NCBI GenBank assembly: GCA_019359015.1
Contig: JAHHID010000001.1
Span: 43,274 to 107,273, forward strand
From: Spirirestis rafaelensis WJT71-NPBG6
GTDB lineage: Bacteria > Cyanobacteriota > Cyanobacteriia > Cyanobacteriales > Nostocaceae
Direction: 5' to 3'
Length of the DNA: 64,000 bases
Positions 33,494-42,861 of this stretch are shown here, piece by piece (positions within the stretch are counted from its first letter, which is position 1; every line of letters starts with the position of its first letter). A model generated the notes under the pieces. The model did not search any database and had not been told where the DNA came from. It was given only the letters and a program-made list of their open reading frames with translations. Both the position numbers and the translations under genes were made by a program.

Positions 33494-33975
33494 GGGTTTT
33501 AATTAAACATCTTGCCAATATGCAACACCTAATAAATAAACAGGTTGCGCTTTTGGTATCTTTAGCTTTGTTATGTCAAGTGCAACTTCAAAGCGCAATT
33601 TACTTTTTAAATAAGATTAAGGAAATAGAGAGTCAGGATTGATGTAAATGAGTGACGAATGCTTTCGTTATTACTTACAAATCCTAACTCCCTCGTTTAT
33701 CTGTCTTAACGCGGAGGCATCTGGGAATTGCTTCTTACTTAGTCCTACTTTCGCCTGAGAGTCGCGCTGACTTAGTTGATATATATTTAAAATCTACGCT
33801 ATACCGCTCAAGTTACGAGACTATTTAAGATTTAGACAGTAACATACCATAAAAATTTACAATAGGCAAGAAGTTACGTCTAAAGTACGGAGAGGCGGAG
33901 AATATTTATTCCCAGTCAGCTTTGACCAGCCCTTGGGGCAAGTCAAACTCAAGTTGTAAAAGCTAAAAAACTAAA

Positions 33976-34001
33976 TACGGTAAATTGATAGACAAACAGT
34001 A
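33976..34001 (+). promoter_or_regulatory. 26-bp palindromic operator, copy 7
   Basis: The left half TACGGTAAATTGA is the exact consensus. The right arm is ACAGTA (five of six), spacing 14 bp. It is the distal one of two copies before ssuD, 92 bp upstream of the next. Confidence 0.75.
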
Positions 34002-34067
34002 CTTAATTTGTTCAAAGTGTTGCTTTCGCCATTTACCTGTGCAATACTCTTATGATGTCAGACAAAA

Positions 34068-34093
34068 TACGGTAATTTGATATATTTACTGTA
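34068..34093 (+). promoter_or_regulatory. 26-bp palindromic operator, copy 8
   Basis: Left half TACGGTAATTTGA (12 of 13), right arm ACTGTA (five of six), followed by GTATTAAAAT as a possible -10. It lies 44 bp before the ssuD start. Confidence 0.75.
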
Positions 34094-34137
34094 GTATTAA
34101 AATAATCCGAATTTTGCAGCTACTTTAAATAGGGATT

Positions 34138-35295
34138 ATGCAACTACTTTGGTTTATTCCCACACACGGAGAAGGACGCTATCTCGGTACTGCCATCGGC
34201 GGACGGACAGTTAACTTTGATTACTGGCGACAGATTGCTCAAGCGGTGGATCACTTGGGCTTTACAGGTGCTTTATTACCCACAGGGCGTTCTTGTGAAG
34301 ATGCTTGGGTTTTGGCATCAGCGCTGGTAACGCATACGAAAAAAATGCGGTTTTTGGTAGCAATTCGTCCGGGGTTGATGTCGCCAGGAGTAGCAGCGCG
34401 GATGGCGGCAACGTTCGATCGCGTTTCTGGGGGGCGCTTGCTGATTAACGTGGTTACAGGTGGCGATCCGGTAGAATTAGCAGGGGATGGTTTGCACCTT
34501 GACCATGACGATCGCTACAAACTCACAGACGAATTTTTAACAGTGTGGCGACAGATAGCTGCAAGTGAAACTGCTAATTTCCAAGGCGATTATCTCAACA
34601 TCCAAGACGGTAAGCTACTGTTTCCACCCGTGCAGAAACCTTATCCACCTTTGTGGTTTGGCGGTTCTTCACCGATTGCGAAAAGTATTGCCGCCAAACA
34701 CGTAGATGTGTACTTGACTTGGGGTGAACCACCCGCACAGGTTGCCGAAAAAATTGCCGCAGTCCGTCGGCTGGCTGAAGCCCAAGGACGCACACTTCGG
34801 TTTGGTATTCGTTTACATGTGATCGTGCGGGAAACCGAGAGTAAAGCTTGGGATGCGGCAAATGATTTAATTCGCTACGTAGATGAAGAAGCGATCAACC
34901 AAGCTAAGAAAGCTTATGCCCGCATGGATTCAGAAGGGCAACGCCGGATGGGAGAATTACATAAAGGTAGTCGAGAAGCTTTGGAAATTAGCCCGAATTT
35001 GTGGGCAGGAATTGGTTTAGTGCGCGGTGGTGCGGGAACTGCTTTGGTAGGCGATCCCGATACCGTTGCCAAAAGAATGTTGGAGTATGCAGACTTGGGA
35101 ATTGAGACTTTTATCTTTTCAGGTTATCCGCATTTAGAAGAAGCCTATCGCGTTGCCGAATTACTCTTTCCGCGTTTACCCTTGGAAAATTTACCTGTTT
35201 TAGAACCACAGATGACTAGTCCGTTTGGCGAGGTAGTCGCCAATCGGGAGTTTCCCGAACAAGTCAAAGAAAGAACCCCAGCTACCGTAGATTAA
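34138..35295 (+). CDS. ssuD: FMNH2-dependent alkanesulfonate monooxygenase SsuD
   Basis: SsuD splits C1-C14 alkanesulfonates with O2 and FMNH2 into an aldehyde and sulfite. The 385 residues match the bacterial luciferase-like SsuD closely: [16 protein letters not shown] at the N-terminus (His of the active site), [17 protein letters not shown] with the conserved Cys, [41 protein letters not shown] and [15 protein letters not shown] with the flexible lid arginine. ssuE follows after 29 bp. Two operator copies precede it. The ribosome site is weak (TAGGGATT) before the ATG. Confidence 0.96.
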   Translation: MQLLWFIPTHGEGRYLGTAIGGRTVNFDYWRQIAQAVDHLGFTGALLPTGRSCEDAWVLASALVTHTKKMRFLVAIRPGLMSPGVAARMAATFDRVSGGRLLINVVTGGDPVELAGDGLHLDHDDRYKLTDEFLTVWRQIAASETANFQGDYLNIQDGKLLFPPVQKPYPPLWFGGSSPIAKSIAAKHVDVYLTWGEPPAQVAEKIAAVRRLAEAQGRTLRFGIRLHVIVRETESKAWDAANDLIRYVDEEAINQAKKAYARMDSEGQRRMGELHKGSREALEISPNLWAGIGLVRGGAGTALVGDPDTVAKRMLEYADLGIETFIFSGYPHLEEAYRVAELLFPRLPLENLPVLEPQMTSPFGEVVANREFPEQVKERTPATVD

Positions 35296-35324
35296 CTGAA
35301 AAATTATTACCAGGATTTGACAAA

Positions 35325-35888
35325 ATGGCTCATATTTTAGCGATCGCAGGCAGTCCTTCTCATCCTTCCCGAACCTATGGCTTACTTGAGTATGCCGCCA
35401 AAATCCTCTCAAAACAGGGTTTCACAGTAGATATCATTTCGGCGCGTGATATCCCTGCTGAGGATTTGGTGTTTGGACGTTACGATAGTCCTGCCTTGGA
35501 AAAACCGAAAGCTTTATTAGAAAAAGCTTCGGGTGTGATTATTGCGACACCTATCTACAAAGCTGCATATACAGGTGTCCTGAAAGCCTTTTTGGATTTA
35601 TTACCGCAGAAAGCCTTAGCAGGAAAAGTCATACTCCCACTTGCTACAGGTGGAACGATCGCTCATTTATTGTCAATTGAATATGCTTTGAAACCTGTGC
35701 TGTCAGAATTAGGAGCGCGGCACATACTAAGCACTATTTACACTGTAGACAAGCAAATTCAAATACAGCCAGATGGAAGCATCCAGCTAGATGCAGAAGT
35801 TGAGCAGAGGTTACAGGATGTTGTAATTGATTTAGTAAAAGCGATCAATATTTCTCCTGTTACCAAAGAAGTCGCTCACGCTGGTTAG
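35325..35888 (+). CDS. ssuE: NADPH-dependent FMN reductase SsuE
   Basis: SsuE reduces FMN with NADPH and passes FMNH2 to SsuD. The 187-residue flavodoxin-fold protein shows AIAGSPSHPSRTYGLLEYA at the phosphate-binding loop and GVIIATPIYKAAYTGVLKAF, where the extra tyrosine in the pi-helix region is typical of SsuE. PLATGGTIAHLLSIEYALKP follows. It is cotranscribed with ssuD. Over the ssuD stop there is an isolated right arm (ACCGTAGATTAAC) without a partner arm. Confidence 0.94.
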   Translation: MAHILAIAGSPSHPSRTYGLLEYAAKILSKQGFTVDIISARDIPAEDLVFGRYDSPALEKPKALLEKASGVIIATPIYKAAYTGVLKAFLDLLPQKALAGKVILPLATGGTIAHLLSIEYALKPVLSELGARHILSTIYTVDKQIQIQPDGSIQLDAEVEQRLQDVVIDLVKAINISPVTKEVAHAG

Positions 35889-36176
35889 CTCGTAACGTTT
35901 CTCCTCTCAATCCTAAGTAGCAGAAGGGTTATTCGTCTCCATCTGCTACTTTTCTCAACAATTGCCAATAAAACGAGTTAGCCTTAGAAATGGTCATTCA
36001 TTTTTAAAAGTCAAAATTTATACTAGTAATATTAGCGAAATTCTCTGCCAAACTGCTATAAAGTGTAGGCGAAGTTTTCATTTTTTTGTGCGATCGCTAC
36101 AACATCAGCAGCCCTAATTTTTCTTTGAAAATCTATATAGCCCAGCGACTTATGAAGGAGTATCGCTCAAGCGTGC

Positions 36177-36848
36177 TTAATTGTAAAGCGTTGAAAAACT
36201 AGGTATAAGTTGAAAGGTTCCACTTTTCATCAAGATGGAGAGTCCCAACCAGATTAATATGAAGGGAAAGATTTTCCGACCATAGCGGGTTAGAACCGGA
36301 GCCATGAGAGGATTACGAGTCATGTGGTAAGACATAAAACACCACAATCCAACCGTAAAATAGCAAACAAGCAAGATTACGCCCAAACTGGGAAGATTAC
36401 TACTGGCAAATAACGGCACATAGATTCCAATATTGTTTCCTCCATTGGCAATGGTGACAGCGGAAACGCGGTAAGTTTGGCGATCGCGTAAAATTGCGAA
36501 TAGCGATTTTTTCTGACGTTGAGGTTTGCCAGCATCTAAGTTAACTGACACATCTTGCACTACTTCTTCATCATTTTCTCGACTCATGAGATGACTGATC
36601 CCAATAGCCACTGGAAGAAACCCTAGCAATCCAATCCAGGCTTCTGGAAGAACTAGACCACCAAAGAAACCAGGGAGACTAGCAAATATTAACGTAGTGA
36701 ATCCCAAAAATTCACCGACAATAACATGCTTGGGACGAAAATGACGATTGACTTTGCCGAAGAAAGCTGTCAAATACAAATTATCATCAAAGGTAGTTGC
36801 AAAAGCCACAGAAATCCCAATAAGTGAAGTACCAATTAACCAACTCAT
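36177..36848 (-). CDS. CadD-family cadmium resistance transporter-like membrane protein
   Basis: A protein of about 223 residues with six hydrophobic segments: SWLIGTSLIGISVAFATTF, HVIVGEFLGFTTLIFASLPG, IGLLGFLPVAIGI, a loop of about 45 charged residues, and AVTIANGGNNIGIYVPLFA. The N-x-GG-NNI motif is the signature of the CadD family. ATG at 36848 is chosen over a TTG five codons earlier. Transport of cadmium or another cation is inferred from the family only. Confidence 0.83.
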   Translation of the reverse strand: MSWLIGTSLIGISVAFATTFDDNLYLTAFFGKVNRHFRPKHVIVGEFLGFTTLIFASLPGFFGGLVLPEAWIGLLGFLPVAIGISHLMSRENDEEVVQDVSVNLDAGKPQRQKKSLFAILRDRQTYRVSAVTIANGGNNIGIYVPLFASSNLPSLGVILLVCYFTVGLWCFMSYHMTRNPLMAPVLTRYGRKIFPFILIWLGLSILMKSGTFQLIPSFSTLYN

Positions 36849-37112
36849 ATTTGTTGCTCTCAATGATTCAATGTGTGTTGCTCCTAGTCCCTCCCTGTTT
36901 TTTCAGGTGAGGGCACATTAGGAGATGCTTTGAGTATTTTGCTTAATATCAGCAGACAGATGATTATGGGAAATTTTGGAGGCGATCGCTATCAAATGAA
37001 CTGATAATTTTTTTTCTTAGCAAGATACCTTAGCTTTATTTAAAATTAATATTATTCGTTTTTGCTTAAGAACAGCAAATATTCTTTCTTTTTAAAACGA
37101 TAAATAAAATTG

Positions 37113-37628
37113 ATGAATAACTTAACTATCCCTTTTGACATTGAGGCGAATGATATGACCGCTATTCAGAAAAATATGTCAATCTTAAAGCTTCAAGACT
37201 TCTCATCAGACTATTTTGCTGATATGATTGCTGAAAGCTTGAACGCAGATTTCCCGGCTATCCAGCGTCTAGCTGACAAGTGGATTTCAAAAGCGAATCG
37301 ATTTGACCGCAATGGGGAAGCATTATTTGTTGCCAAAGAAGGCGATCGCATAATCGGTGTTTGTGGTTTGAATATCGATCCCTATGCAAATTCTGCAACT
37401 ACCGGACGTGTCCGACATCTGTATGTCATGCTTGAGCATCGTCGCAGAAGTATTGGTCGCGCTTTAGTTGAACGAGTTATAGATGAGGCAAGCTTGAACT
37501 TCGATCACCTTCATCTACGCACCCATAGTAATGTCGCTGATCAGTTCTATCGCGCGATTGGTTTTACTTCACATTACGGCGATGAATACTGTACTCATAC
37601 GCTTGAATTAATTCGACAATGCATTTAA
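37113..37628 (+). CDS. GNAT-family N-acetyltransferase
   Basis: A 171-residue acetyltransferase with the acetyl-CoA binding motif LEHRRRSIGRALVERV, in the R/Q-x-x-G-x-G/A position, preceded by RVRHLYVM and followed by LRTHSNVADQFYRAIGF. The substrate is unknown. ATG at 37113 is preferred over TTG one codon earlier. It stands alone between two leftward genes. Confidence 0.82.
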   Translation: MNNLTIPFDIEANDMTAIQKNMSILKLQDFSSDYFADMIAESLNADFPAIQRLADKWISKANRFDRNGEALFVAKEGDRIIGVCGLNIDPYANSATTGRVRHLYVMLEHRRRSIGRALVERVIDEASLNFDHLHLRTHSNVADQFYRAIGFTSHYGDEYCTHTLELIRQCI

Positions 37629-37717
37629 TGCCTTAAATATCAACTCATTCAAGGAAATTTAAATTATAATTTTCTCCTTCATCTGTGAGGCTGCAAAACG
37701 TCGCTTTTTTGGGCATT

Positions 37718-38449
37718 TTATTCTGGTTTGCGTGCAATGAATGCTGCATGAGCTTTTGGCAGAGAATATTTACCATAACTACGCATCGTTTGAACTTGAA
37801 AGCCGACTTGACCAAGTTCTCTGGCAATATCTGTCGCTTTGTATAACCGCAGGTGGTGTACTTCGTCATCCCGTCTGTAGTATTCTCCCACCTTCCTAAA
37901 GCTGATAATTCGACGGGTTAACGTTTCTTGCTCTGGATTTTCCTGCTTCTCGACGAGTACCACCCAATCTTTTCCTTCAGTAAATCCTTTAGCTGTTCCT
38001 TCTGTGACCTGTCCTGGTTCTGCAATGTCGAAGATGAATAGACCTCCAGGGATTAAGGCACTATATATACGATGAACCAGATGAATTAGGGAAGAGCGAT
38101 CGCTATCTGGATCAAACAGATAGTTAAGGCATTCACCGATTGACGTAACGGCATTGCACTGCGGAATATCAGCCTTGAACAGTGAAAGAGCGCGAAACTC
38201 AGCATTTGGCACTTTTGTTCGTGCGATCGCAATCATTGACTCAGAAATATCAATTCCAAGAACTTGGTAGTCAGCTTTTACAAACTGTTGCGCCGATAAT
38301 CCGCTCCCGCAACCTAAGTCTACTACCAATCCTTGTTGTATCTTGTTTTGAGCCAGAATTTCCAATATGCCAGGAGCAGACTTGAGAGCATAGTCGTGGA
38401 AACCGACATCATGAATAAATGCGAGGTCTTCTTTGTAATACTCTTGCAT
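37718..38449 (-). CDS. Class I SAM-dependent methyltransferase
   Basis: A 243-residue methyltransferase: GLVVDLGCGSGLSAQQFVKA as motif I (about 40-59), VLGIDISESMI as motif II, and SIGECLNYLFDP. A beta-hairpin insertion near EKQENPEQETLTRRIISF fits Methyltransf_25-type enzymes. The substrate is unknown. It starts with ATG and runs opposite to the efflux genes at 38575. Confidence 0.84.
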   Translation of the reverse strand: MQEYYKEDLAFIHDVGFHDYALKSAPGILEILAQNKIQQGLVVDLGCGSGLSAQQFVKADYQVLGIDISESMIAIARTKVPNAEFRALSLFKADIPQCNAVTSIGECLNYLFDPDSDRSSLIHLVHRIYSALIPGGLFIFDIAEPGQVTEGTAKGFTEGKDWVVLVEKQENPEQETLTRRIISFRKVGEYYRRDDEVHHLRLYKATDIARELGQVGFQVQTMRSYGKYSLPKAHAAFIARKPE

Positions 38450-38574
38450 GATTTCAAGACGGTATTTTATTTATGCTTCATTGTAAAAAAAATAAGCTCT
38501 TGACTTCCACAGAATATATGAGAAGCTAATAATTAGATAACCTAAATATACTATCAAGGAAGTGCATCCTACTC

Positions 38575-39482
38575 GTGACGAAACTGACAGGAAAAGCCGA
38601 TCGCTTGGAAATGCCTGCCAACTTTCCGAAATCGGTCATATTGGAAACCCAGGAACTCACGCGCAGATTTGATAAGTTCACTGCCGTTGATGCCCTAAAT
38701 ATTTCTGTCACATCTGGAGAAGTATTTGGCTTGCTCGGTCCGAATGGGGCAGGTAAAAGTACAGTCATCAAGATGTTGACAACGCTACTACCAGCAAGTG
38801 CTGGACGGGCAGCTATAGCTGGCTATGATGTAACTCATCAGCAAGATGCTGTGAGAAAAGTCATCGGTTATGTACCCCAAGCTCTTTCTGCTGATGGCAG
38901 TCTCACAGGCTATGAAAATCTCTTAATCTTTGCCAAGCTGTATGACATTCCCTCTAAACAACGCAGAGAGCGCATCCGTGATGTGCTGGCGTTTATGGGT
39001 TTGGAAGAAGCAAGCGATCGCCTGGTGAGAAATTACTCTGGTGGGATGATTCGCAAGCTAGAAATTGCCCAATCCATCTTGCATCGACCCCAAATTATGT
39101 TTCTCGATGAGCCCTTCGGGTTCGCCACTTCCTTCAAGTCGGGGAACCCGCCCAACGGAGTGGCTCACCAACAGTCGGACTCGATCCGGTTGCTCGTAGC
39201 CAAGTATGGAATCTTGTGGAGGAACTTCGTGCAGATTACGGCACAACCATATTTTTAACTACTCATTTTTTAGAAGAAGCTGATAGTTTGTGTAATCGGG
39301 TAGCAATTATGAATCGGGGTAAGGTGATTGCAACTGGCACACCCACAGATTTAAAAGCTGCTTTAGGTACAAACGCTACCTTAGATGATGTCTTTATCCA
39401 CTATACAGGGGACGAATTAGCGTCAGGAGTTAGTTATCGTGACACAGCAAAAACCAGACGTAACGCTCGACGGTTGGGTTGA
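38575..39482 (+). pseudogene. ABC efflux ATPase (DrrA/CcmA type) interrupted by a 56-bp repeat
   Basis: The product would be the ATPase of an ABC-2 exporter with the permease at 39439. Walker A is GLLGPNGAGKSTVIKML, the signature NYSGGMIRKLEIAQ, and Walker B reads IMFLDEP. Immediately after GAG of that motif, 56 bp (39112-39167) are inserted. The frame then breaks, giving FGFATSFKSG and a stop at 39256-39258. Without the insert the gene reads TVGLDPVARSQVWNLVEEL in frame and ends at 39482, for 283 residues. The H-loop (TTHFLEEAD) is downstream of the break, so the truncated form cannot be active. The start is a GTG. Confidence 0.88.
39112..39167 (+). repeat. 56-bp dispersed repeat inserted in the ABC ATPase gene
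   Basis: A GC-rich unit running from CCCTTCGGGTTCGCCACTTC to ACGGAGTGGCTCA. Internal inverted pairs are CGGGTTC with GAACCCG and GCCACT with AGTGGC. Similar units are common in Nostoc genomes. The length, 56 bp, is not a multiple of three. The exact ends are uncertain by 1-2 bases because CC occurs at both junctions. Confidence 0.85.
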
Positions 39483-40293
39483 ACCACGACGATTACGACG
39501 AGAAAATTTTATTTATGCGATCGCCCAACTAATTAGCAAAACTCTTGTTTTAGCTGAACTAGAAGTACGTAAACTTCGCCACGATCCCAGCGATTTAATC
39601 ATCCGAAGTGTACAGCCTGCATTATGGCTATTAGTCTTTGGACAAGTTTTCACCCGAACTCGCGCTATTCCTACAGGGAACTTATCTTATTTAGACTTTA
39701 TGACTCCCGGTATTTTAGCTCAAAGCGTGCTGTTTGTAGCAATTTTCACTGGGGGTATGACGCTGATTTGGGAGCGAGATTTAGGAATTGTGCAAAAACT
39801 GCTGGCTAGTCCCGTACCTCGTGCGGCAATGGTGTTGGGTAAAGCCGTCGGTTGTGGAGTAAGGTGCTTACCACAGATAGTAATTATTTACGGATTGGCA
39901 ATACTTTTAGGTGTCAAAATTAATCTCAATTTCTTAGCTTTTCTTCAAGTATTGGTAATTGTTGTTTTAGGGGCAGGTTGTTTTTGTGTTTTTTCACTCA
40001 TCATTGGCTGTCTGGTAAAAAGCCGAGAACAGTTTACAGGACTCGGACAATTAATGACTATGCCGTTGTTTTTTGCCAGCAACGCCATTTATCCCATCTC
40101 CCTGATGCCAAAATGGTTGCAGATAATTTCCCACATCAATCCCTTAACTTATCAAGTTGATGCCTTACGAGGTACAATGATAGCGAATAGCTCCAGTCTT
40201 TATGGATATGGTCTGGACTGTACAATTCTCTTGTTAACATTAATAGGCTTGACTATCATCTGTGGACGACTTTATCCACGGGTGGCGATGTAA
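39439..40293 (+). CDS. ABC-2 type exporter permease
   Basis: A 284-residue integral membrane protein of the ABC-2 family (DrrB-like). Six hydrophobic segments follow an N-terminal cytoplasmic stretch; landmarks are RSVQPALWLLVFGQVF, YLDFMTPGILAQSVLF, ERDLGIVQKLLASPVPRAA (the coupling loop) and MPLFFASNAIYPISLMP. The GTG start overlaps the ATPase 3' end by 44 bp, which indicates translational coupling. The drug or lipid it exports is unknown, and its ATPase is broken. Confidence 0.88.
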   Translation: MTQQKPDVTLDGWVEPRRLRRENFIYAIAQLISKTLVLAELEVRKLRHDPSDLIIRSVQPALWLLVFGQVFTRTRAIPTGNLSYLDFMTPGILAQSVLFVAIFTGGMTLIWERDLGIVQKLLASPVPRAAMVLGKAVGCGVRCLPQIVIIYGLAILLGVKINLNFLAFLQVLVIVVLGAGCFCVFSLIIGCLVKSREQFTGLGQLMTMPLFFASNAIYPISLMPKWLQIISHINPLTYQVDALRGTMIANSSSLYGYGLDCTILLLTLIGLTIICGRLYPRVAM

Positions 40294-40317
40294 CCGTAAC
40301 CAGGAGAAAAACAGTTG

Positions 40318-40779
40318 ATGAAGCTCGGTAAACCCTCTGAAGAATGTGCCGTTAAAGTAATGGATACGGTTCCCTTATTAATGCGGTTTATCCGAGCGGA
40401 TATGCGTGAGAATAGTGTTGCGTCTCTATCTATACCGCAATTGCGCTCGATGCTATTCATCAAACGCAATCCAGGAGCGTCTTTATCGGAAGTTGCGGAA
40501 CATTTAGGTGTAACTTGTGCTACTGCTTCTACAACTACAGAACGGCTAGTACAGCGTAGTTTTATTCAACGTACCGACCATCCCCAGGAAAGACGACGGG
40601 TGGTTCTCAATCTTACGGATGAGGGTAAGCACCATCTTGAGCAAACCCTTGCCCAAACTCGCACTCACATTGCAGACTTGCTAGAAAGTCTGACGGCAGA
40701 AGAAATTGCACACATTGAAGAAGGGTTGACTCTACTTAAACATGTCTTCGAGCGATCGGAAGTTAAAAAAGCACCTTAA
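40318..40779 (+). CDS. MarR-family transcriptional regulator
   Basis: A 153-residue winged-helix regulator: LRSMLFIKRNPGASLSEVAE, LGVTCATASTTTERLVQRSF as recognition helix, and RTDHPQERRRVVLNLTDEG as the wing with the conserved D-x-R-x-x-x-L pattern. It probably represses the surrounding efflux genes. ATG at 40318 is preferred to TTG one codon earlier. It starts 24 bp after the permease and overlaps the MFS gene start. Confidence 0.88.
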   Translation: MKLGKPSEECAVKVMDTVPLLMRFIRADMRENSVASLSIPQLRSMLFIKRNPGASLSEVAEHLGVTCATASTTTERLVQRSFIQRTDHPQERRRVVLNLTDEGKHHLEQTLAQTRTHIADLLESLTAEEIAHIEEGLTLLKHVFERSEVKKAP

Positions 40780-42013
40780 GGCTGAGGCTGTAAAACAAGA
40801 TGCCTTTGCAGCCTTGAGGTTTCGTGATTATCGACTATTTATTATTGGACGGGTACTGCTATTTACAGGATTCCAAATTAGAAATATTGCAGTAGGCTGG
40901 GAACTGTACGATCGCACTGGTTCAGCAATGGTTTTGGGGGGTGTGGGTTTGGTACAAGTGTTACCAATTCTCGCGCTAACATTAATTGCCGGACATGTGG
41001 CAGATAAGTATAACCGCAAACATATCATGATGGTAACAGTGCTGCTATCGTGTTTATCTTCGCTGGGGTTGGCAGTTGCTTCTTATACTCAAGCACCAAT
41101 TTATCTGGTGTATGCTTGTTTGCTGGTAACAGGTGCAGCTAGAGCATTTAACAAGCCTGCCAGTGATTCCCTTTTGTGGCAGTTGATACCTAATAATTTG
41201 TTTACGAATGCAGCCACCTGGAATAGTAGCAGCTTTCAACTCGCCTCAGTAATGGGACCAGCTATAGGAGGATATGCGATCGCTTCCTTAGGAAGTGCAA
41301 GTGGAGTGTATTTATTGGCAGCATTTGCAGCGTTTTTGTCTTTTGTTTCTGTAGCGACGATCAAAGACCAGCCTACCATCACTTCCAAAGAACCACTTTC
41401 CATCAAAGCATTATCTGCTGGTGCTAAATTTGTCTGGCAGAATCAGTTAATTCTCGCAGCTATTACCTTAGATTTGTTTGCTGTATTGTTTGGGGGTGCG
41501 ACAGCCTTACTACCCATTTTTGCTAAAGATATTTTGCGGGTAGGACCGATAGAACTGGGATATCTACAAGCTGCACCGTCAATTGGTGCCTTGATTATGG
41601 CGGTGATTTTGGTACATTCACCCCCCTTACGCAAAGCCGGAAAAGCTCTACTTTTATCAGTTATAGGCTTTGGTGTGGTGACGATTATCTTTGGCTTATC
41701 GCGTTGGTTTTGGCTGTCACTGCTGATGTTGGCGTTGAGTGGCGCACTAGATAATATTAGCGTTGTGATTCGCCAGACATTGGTGCAAATTCGCACTCCC
41801 GATTATTTACGCGGTCGGGTTGCAGCGATTAATGGTGTGTTTATTAGTGCATCGAATGAGTTGGGTAGTTTTGAGTCTGGTTTGGCTGCGGCTTTATTTG
41901 GTCCGGTGGTTGCCGTTGTTGGTGGGGGAATTGGCACGATTTTGGTAGTAATTGCCGTGGCTTCGATATGGTCGGGGATTGGGAAGTTAGGGGCTTTGCA
42001 TGAGTATGAGTAG
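40742..42013 (+). CDS. MFS transporter (EntS-like, MFS_3 group)
   Basis: A 423-residue exporter with about 12 membrane segments. The N-terminal RFRDYRLFIIGRVLLFTGFQIRN and the loop-2/3 motif GHVADKYNRKHIMM fit the MFS_3/EntS group, which exports siderophores and drugs. The second-half loop has LRGRVAAINGVFISASNELG, also typical of the group. It overlaps the marR stop by 38 bp and completes the efflux operon. Confidence 0.88.
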   Translation: MSSSDRKLKKHLKAEAVKQDAFAALRFRDYRLFIIGRVLLFTGFQIRNIAVGWELYDRTGSAMVLGGVGLVQVLPILALTLIAGHVADKYNRKHIMMVTVLLSCLSSLGLAVASYTQAPIYLVYACLLVTGAARAFNKPASDSLLWQLIPNNLFTNAATWNSSSFQLASVMGPAIGGYAIASLGSASGVYLLAAFAAFLSFVSVATIKDQPTITSKEPLSIKALSAGAKFVWQNQLILAAITLDLFAVLFGGATALLPIFAKDILRVGPIELGYLQAAPSIGALIMAVILVHSPPLRKAGKALLLSVIGFGVVTIIFGLSRWFWLSLLMLALSGALDNISVVIRQTLVQIRTPDYLRGRVAAINGVFISASNELGSFESGLAAALFGPVVAVVGGGIGTILVVIAVASIWSGIGKLGALHEYE

Positions 42014-42092
42014 TTAGTTTTGGGTTTTATTATCTTTTTACAGCATTTTTTGGGATTGATTAAAAATCTGTAGAATAATGATATTGAGAAAC

Positions 42093-42127
42093 AAGATCCC
42101 CGACTTATTTAAGAAGTCGGGGATCTT
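42093..42127. repeat. Interspersed hairpin repeat, GATCCCCGACTT type
   Basis: A perfect 14-bp stem, AAGATCCCCGACTT and AAGTCGGGGATCTT, with a 7-base loop, between the MFS gene and the antitoxin gene. It may act as a terminator for the efflux operon. Confidence 0.8.
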
Positions 42128-42162
42128 GGTCTTTCAGTCAACCTTTAATTGAGGTTTAAAAC

Positions 42163-42405
42163 ATGGATGTAATTCATGTTCATGAAGCAGAACAACATCT
42201 TGATGCTGTTATTAACAAGAGCGTAGAATCTCATACGCCAGTGATAATTACTGGCGATGAAAATCAAGCCGTACTTGTTGCTCTTGAGGATTGGAACGCA
42301 ATTCAGGAAACATTACATTTACTTCAAGTACCTGGTATGCGGGAGGATATCCTTGAAGGAATGCGTACCCCTATTGAAGAATGTGCAACAATCATAGGAA
42401 CTTGA
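42163..42405 (+). CDS. Phd/YefM-family antitoxin
   Basis: An 80-residue antitoxin. The N-terminal fold has EAEQHLDAVINKSVESHTPVIIT, followed by GDENQAVLVALEDWNAIQET, the Phd/YefM DNA-binding signature. The C-terminal part (MREDILEGMRTPIEECATI) would wrap the toxin. It is directly followed by the YoeB-type toxin. Confidence 0.88.
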   Translation: MDVIHVHEAEQHLDAVINKSVESHTPVIITGDENQAVLVALEDWNAIQETLHLLQVPGMREDILEGMRTPIEECATIIGT

Positions 42406-42411
42406 TTGGTA

Positions 42412-42672
42412 ATGTGGGAGTTACGCTTTACCAAACGAGCGCAGAAAGATGCAAAAAAGTTAGCCGCAGCAGGACTCAAGCCTAAAGCAGAAGAGTTGCT
42501 TGCAATACTAGAGCAAAATCCCTATGAAAATCCTCCTTCATACGAAAAATTGAAAGGAGATTTACAAGGGGCATATTCTCGGAGAATTAACATCCAGCAT
42601 CGGCTTGTATATGAAGTGCTTGAAGAAGAAAACGTAGTGAAAGTCTTAAGTATGTGGACTGATTATGAGTAA
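42412..42672 (+). CDS. YoeB/Txe-family mRNA interferase toxin
   Basis: An 86-residue RelE-fold toxin that cuts mRNA in the ribosome. The start MWELRFTKRAQKDAKKL, the middle PYENPPSYEKLKGDLQGAYS and the end RRINIQHRLVYEVL then VLSMWTDYE fit YoeB; the last His of the usual THYE is Asp here. ATG at 42412 lies 6 bp after the antitoxin stop; a TTG two codons earlier is also possible. The D for H change may lower activity. Confidence 0.88.
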   Translation: MWELRFTKRAQKDAKKLAAAGLKPKAEELLAILEQNPYENPPSYEKLKGDLQGAYSRRINIQHRLVYEVLEEENVVKVLSMWTDYE

Positions 42673-42861
42673 ATCATTATAGTCTACAACTTTCTACGCT
42701 ACTGCAAAAATAGCTATTGCTTAGATATAAATACAGATTTTAAAGTCAACAATTAAAACCTTTAATTGGTAATGGTTTTATTTTGTTTACTACATTTGTA
42801 TAGGGAAAGTCCAGTTTAAGGTTTGACTTAGTTAAACGTAACTTAAAAATTTAATAAAATA

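Larger units (their letters stand above)
33351..34137. promoter_or_regulatory. Long spacer upstream of ssuD
   Basis: Nearly 790 bases without a convincing gene. It contains an interspersed hairpin repeat (33461-33493) and two copies of the 26-bp operator (33976-34001 and 34068-34093) close to ssuD. I see no open frame or RNA gene in the rest. Confidence 0.5.

Noticed and set aside
35264-35289. Operator copy before ssuE
   Set aside because: Only the right arm ACCGTA is present; the left arm at the required spacing reads TCAAAG, and it lies in the ssuD coding region.
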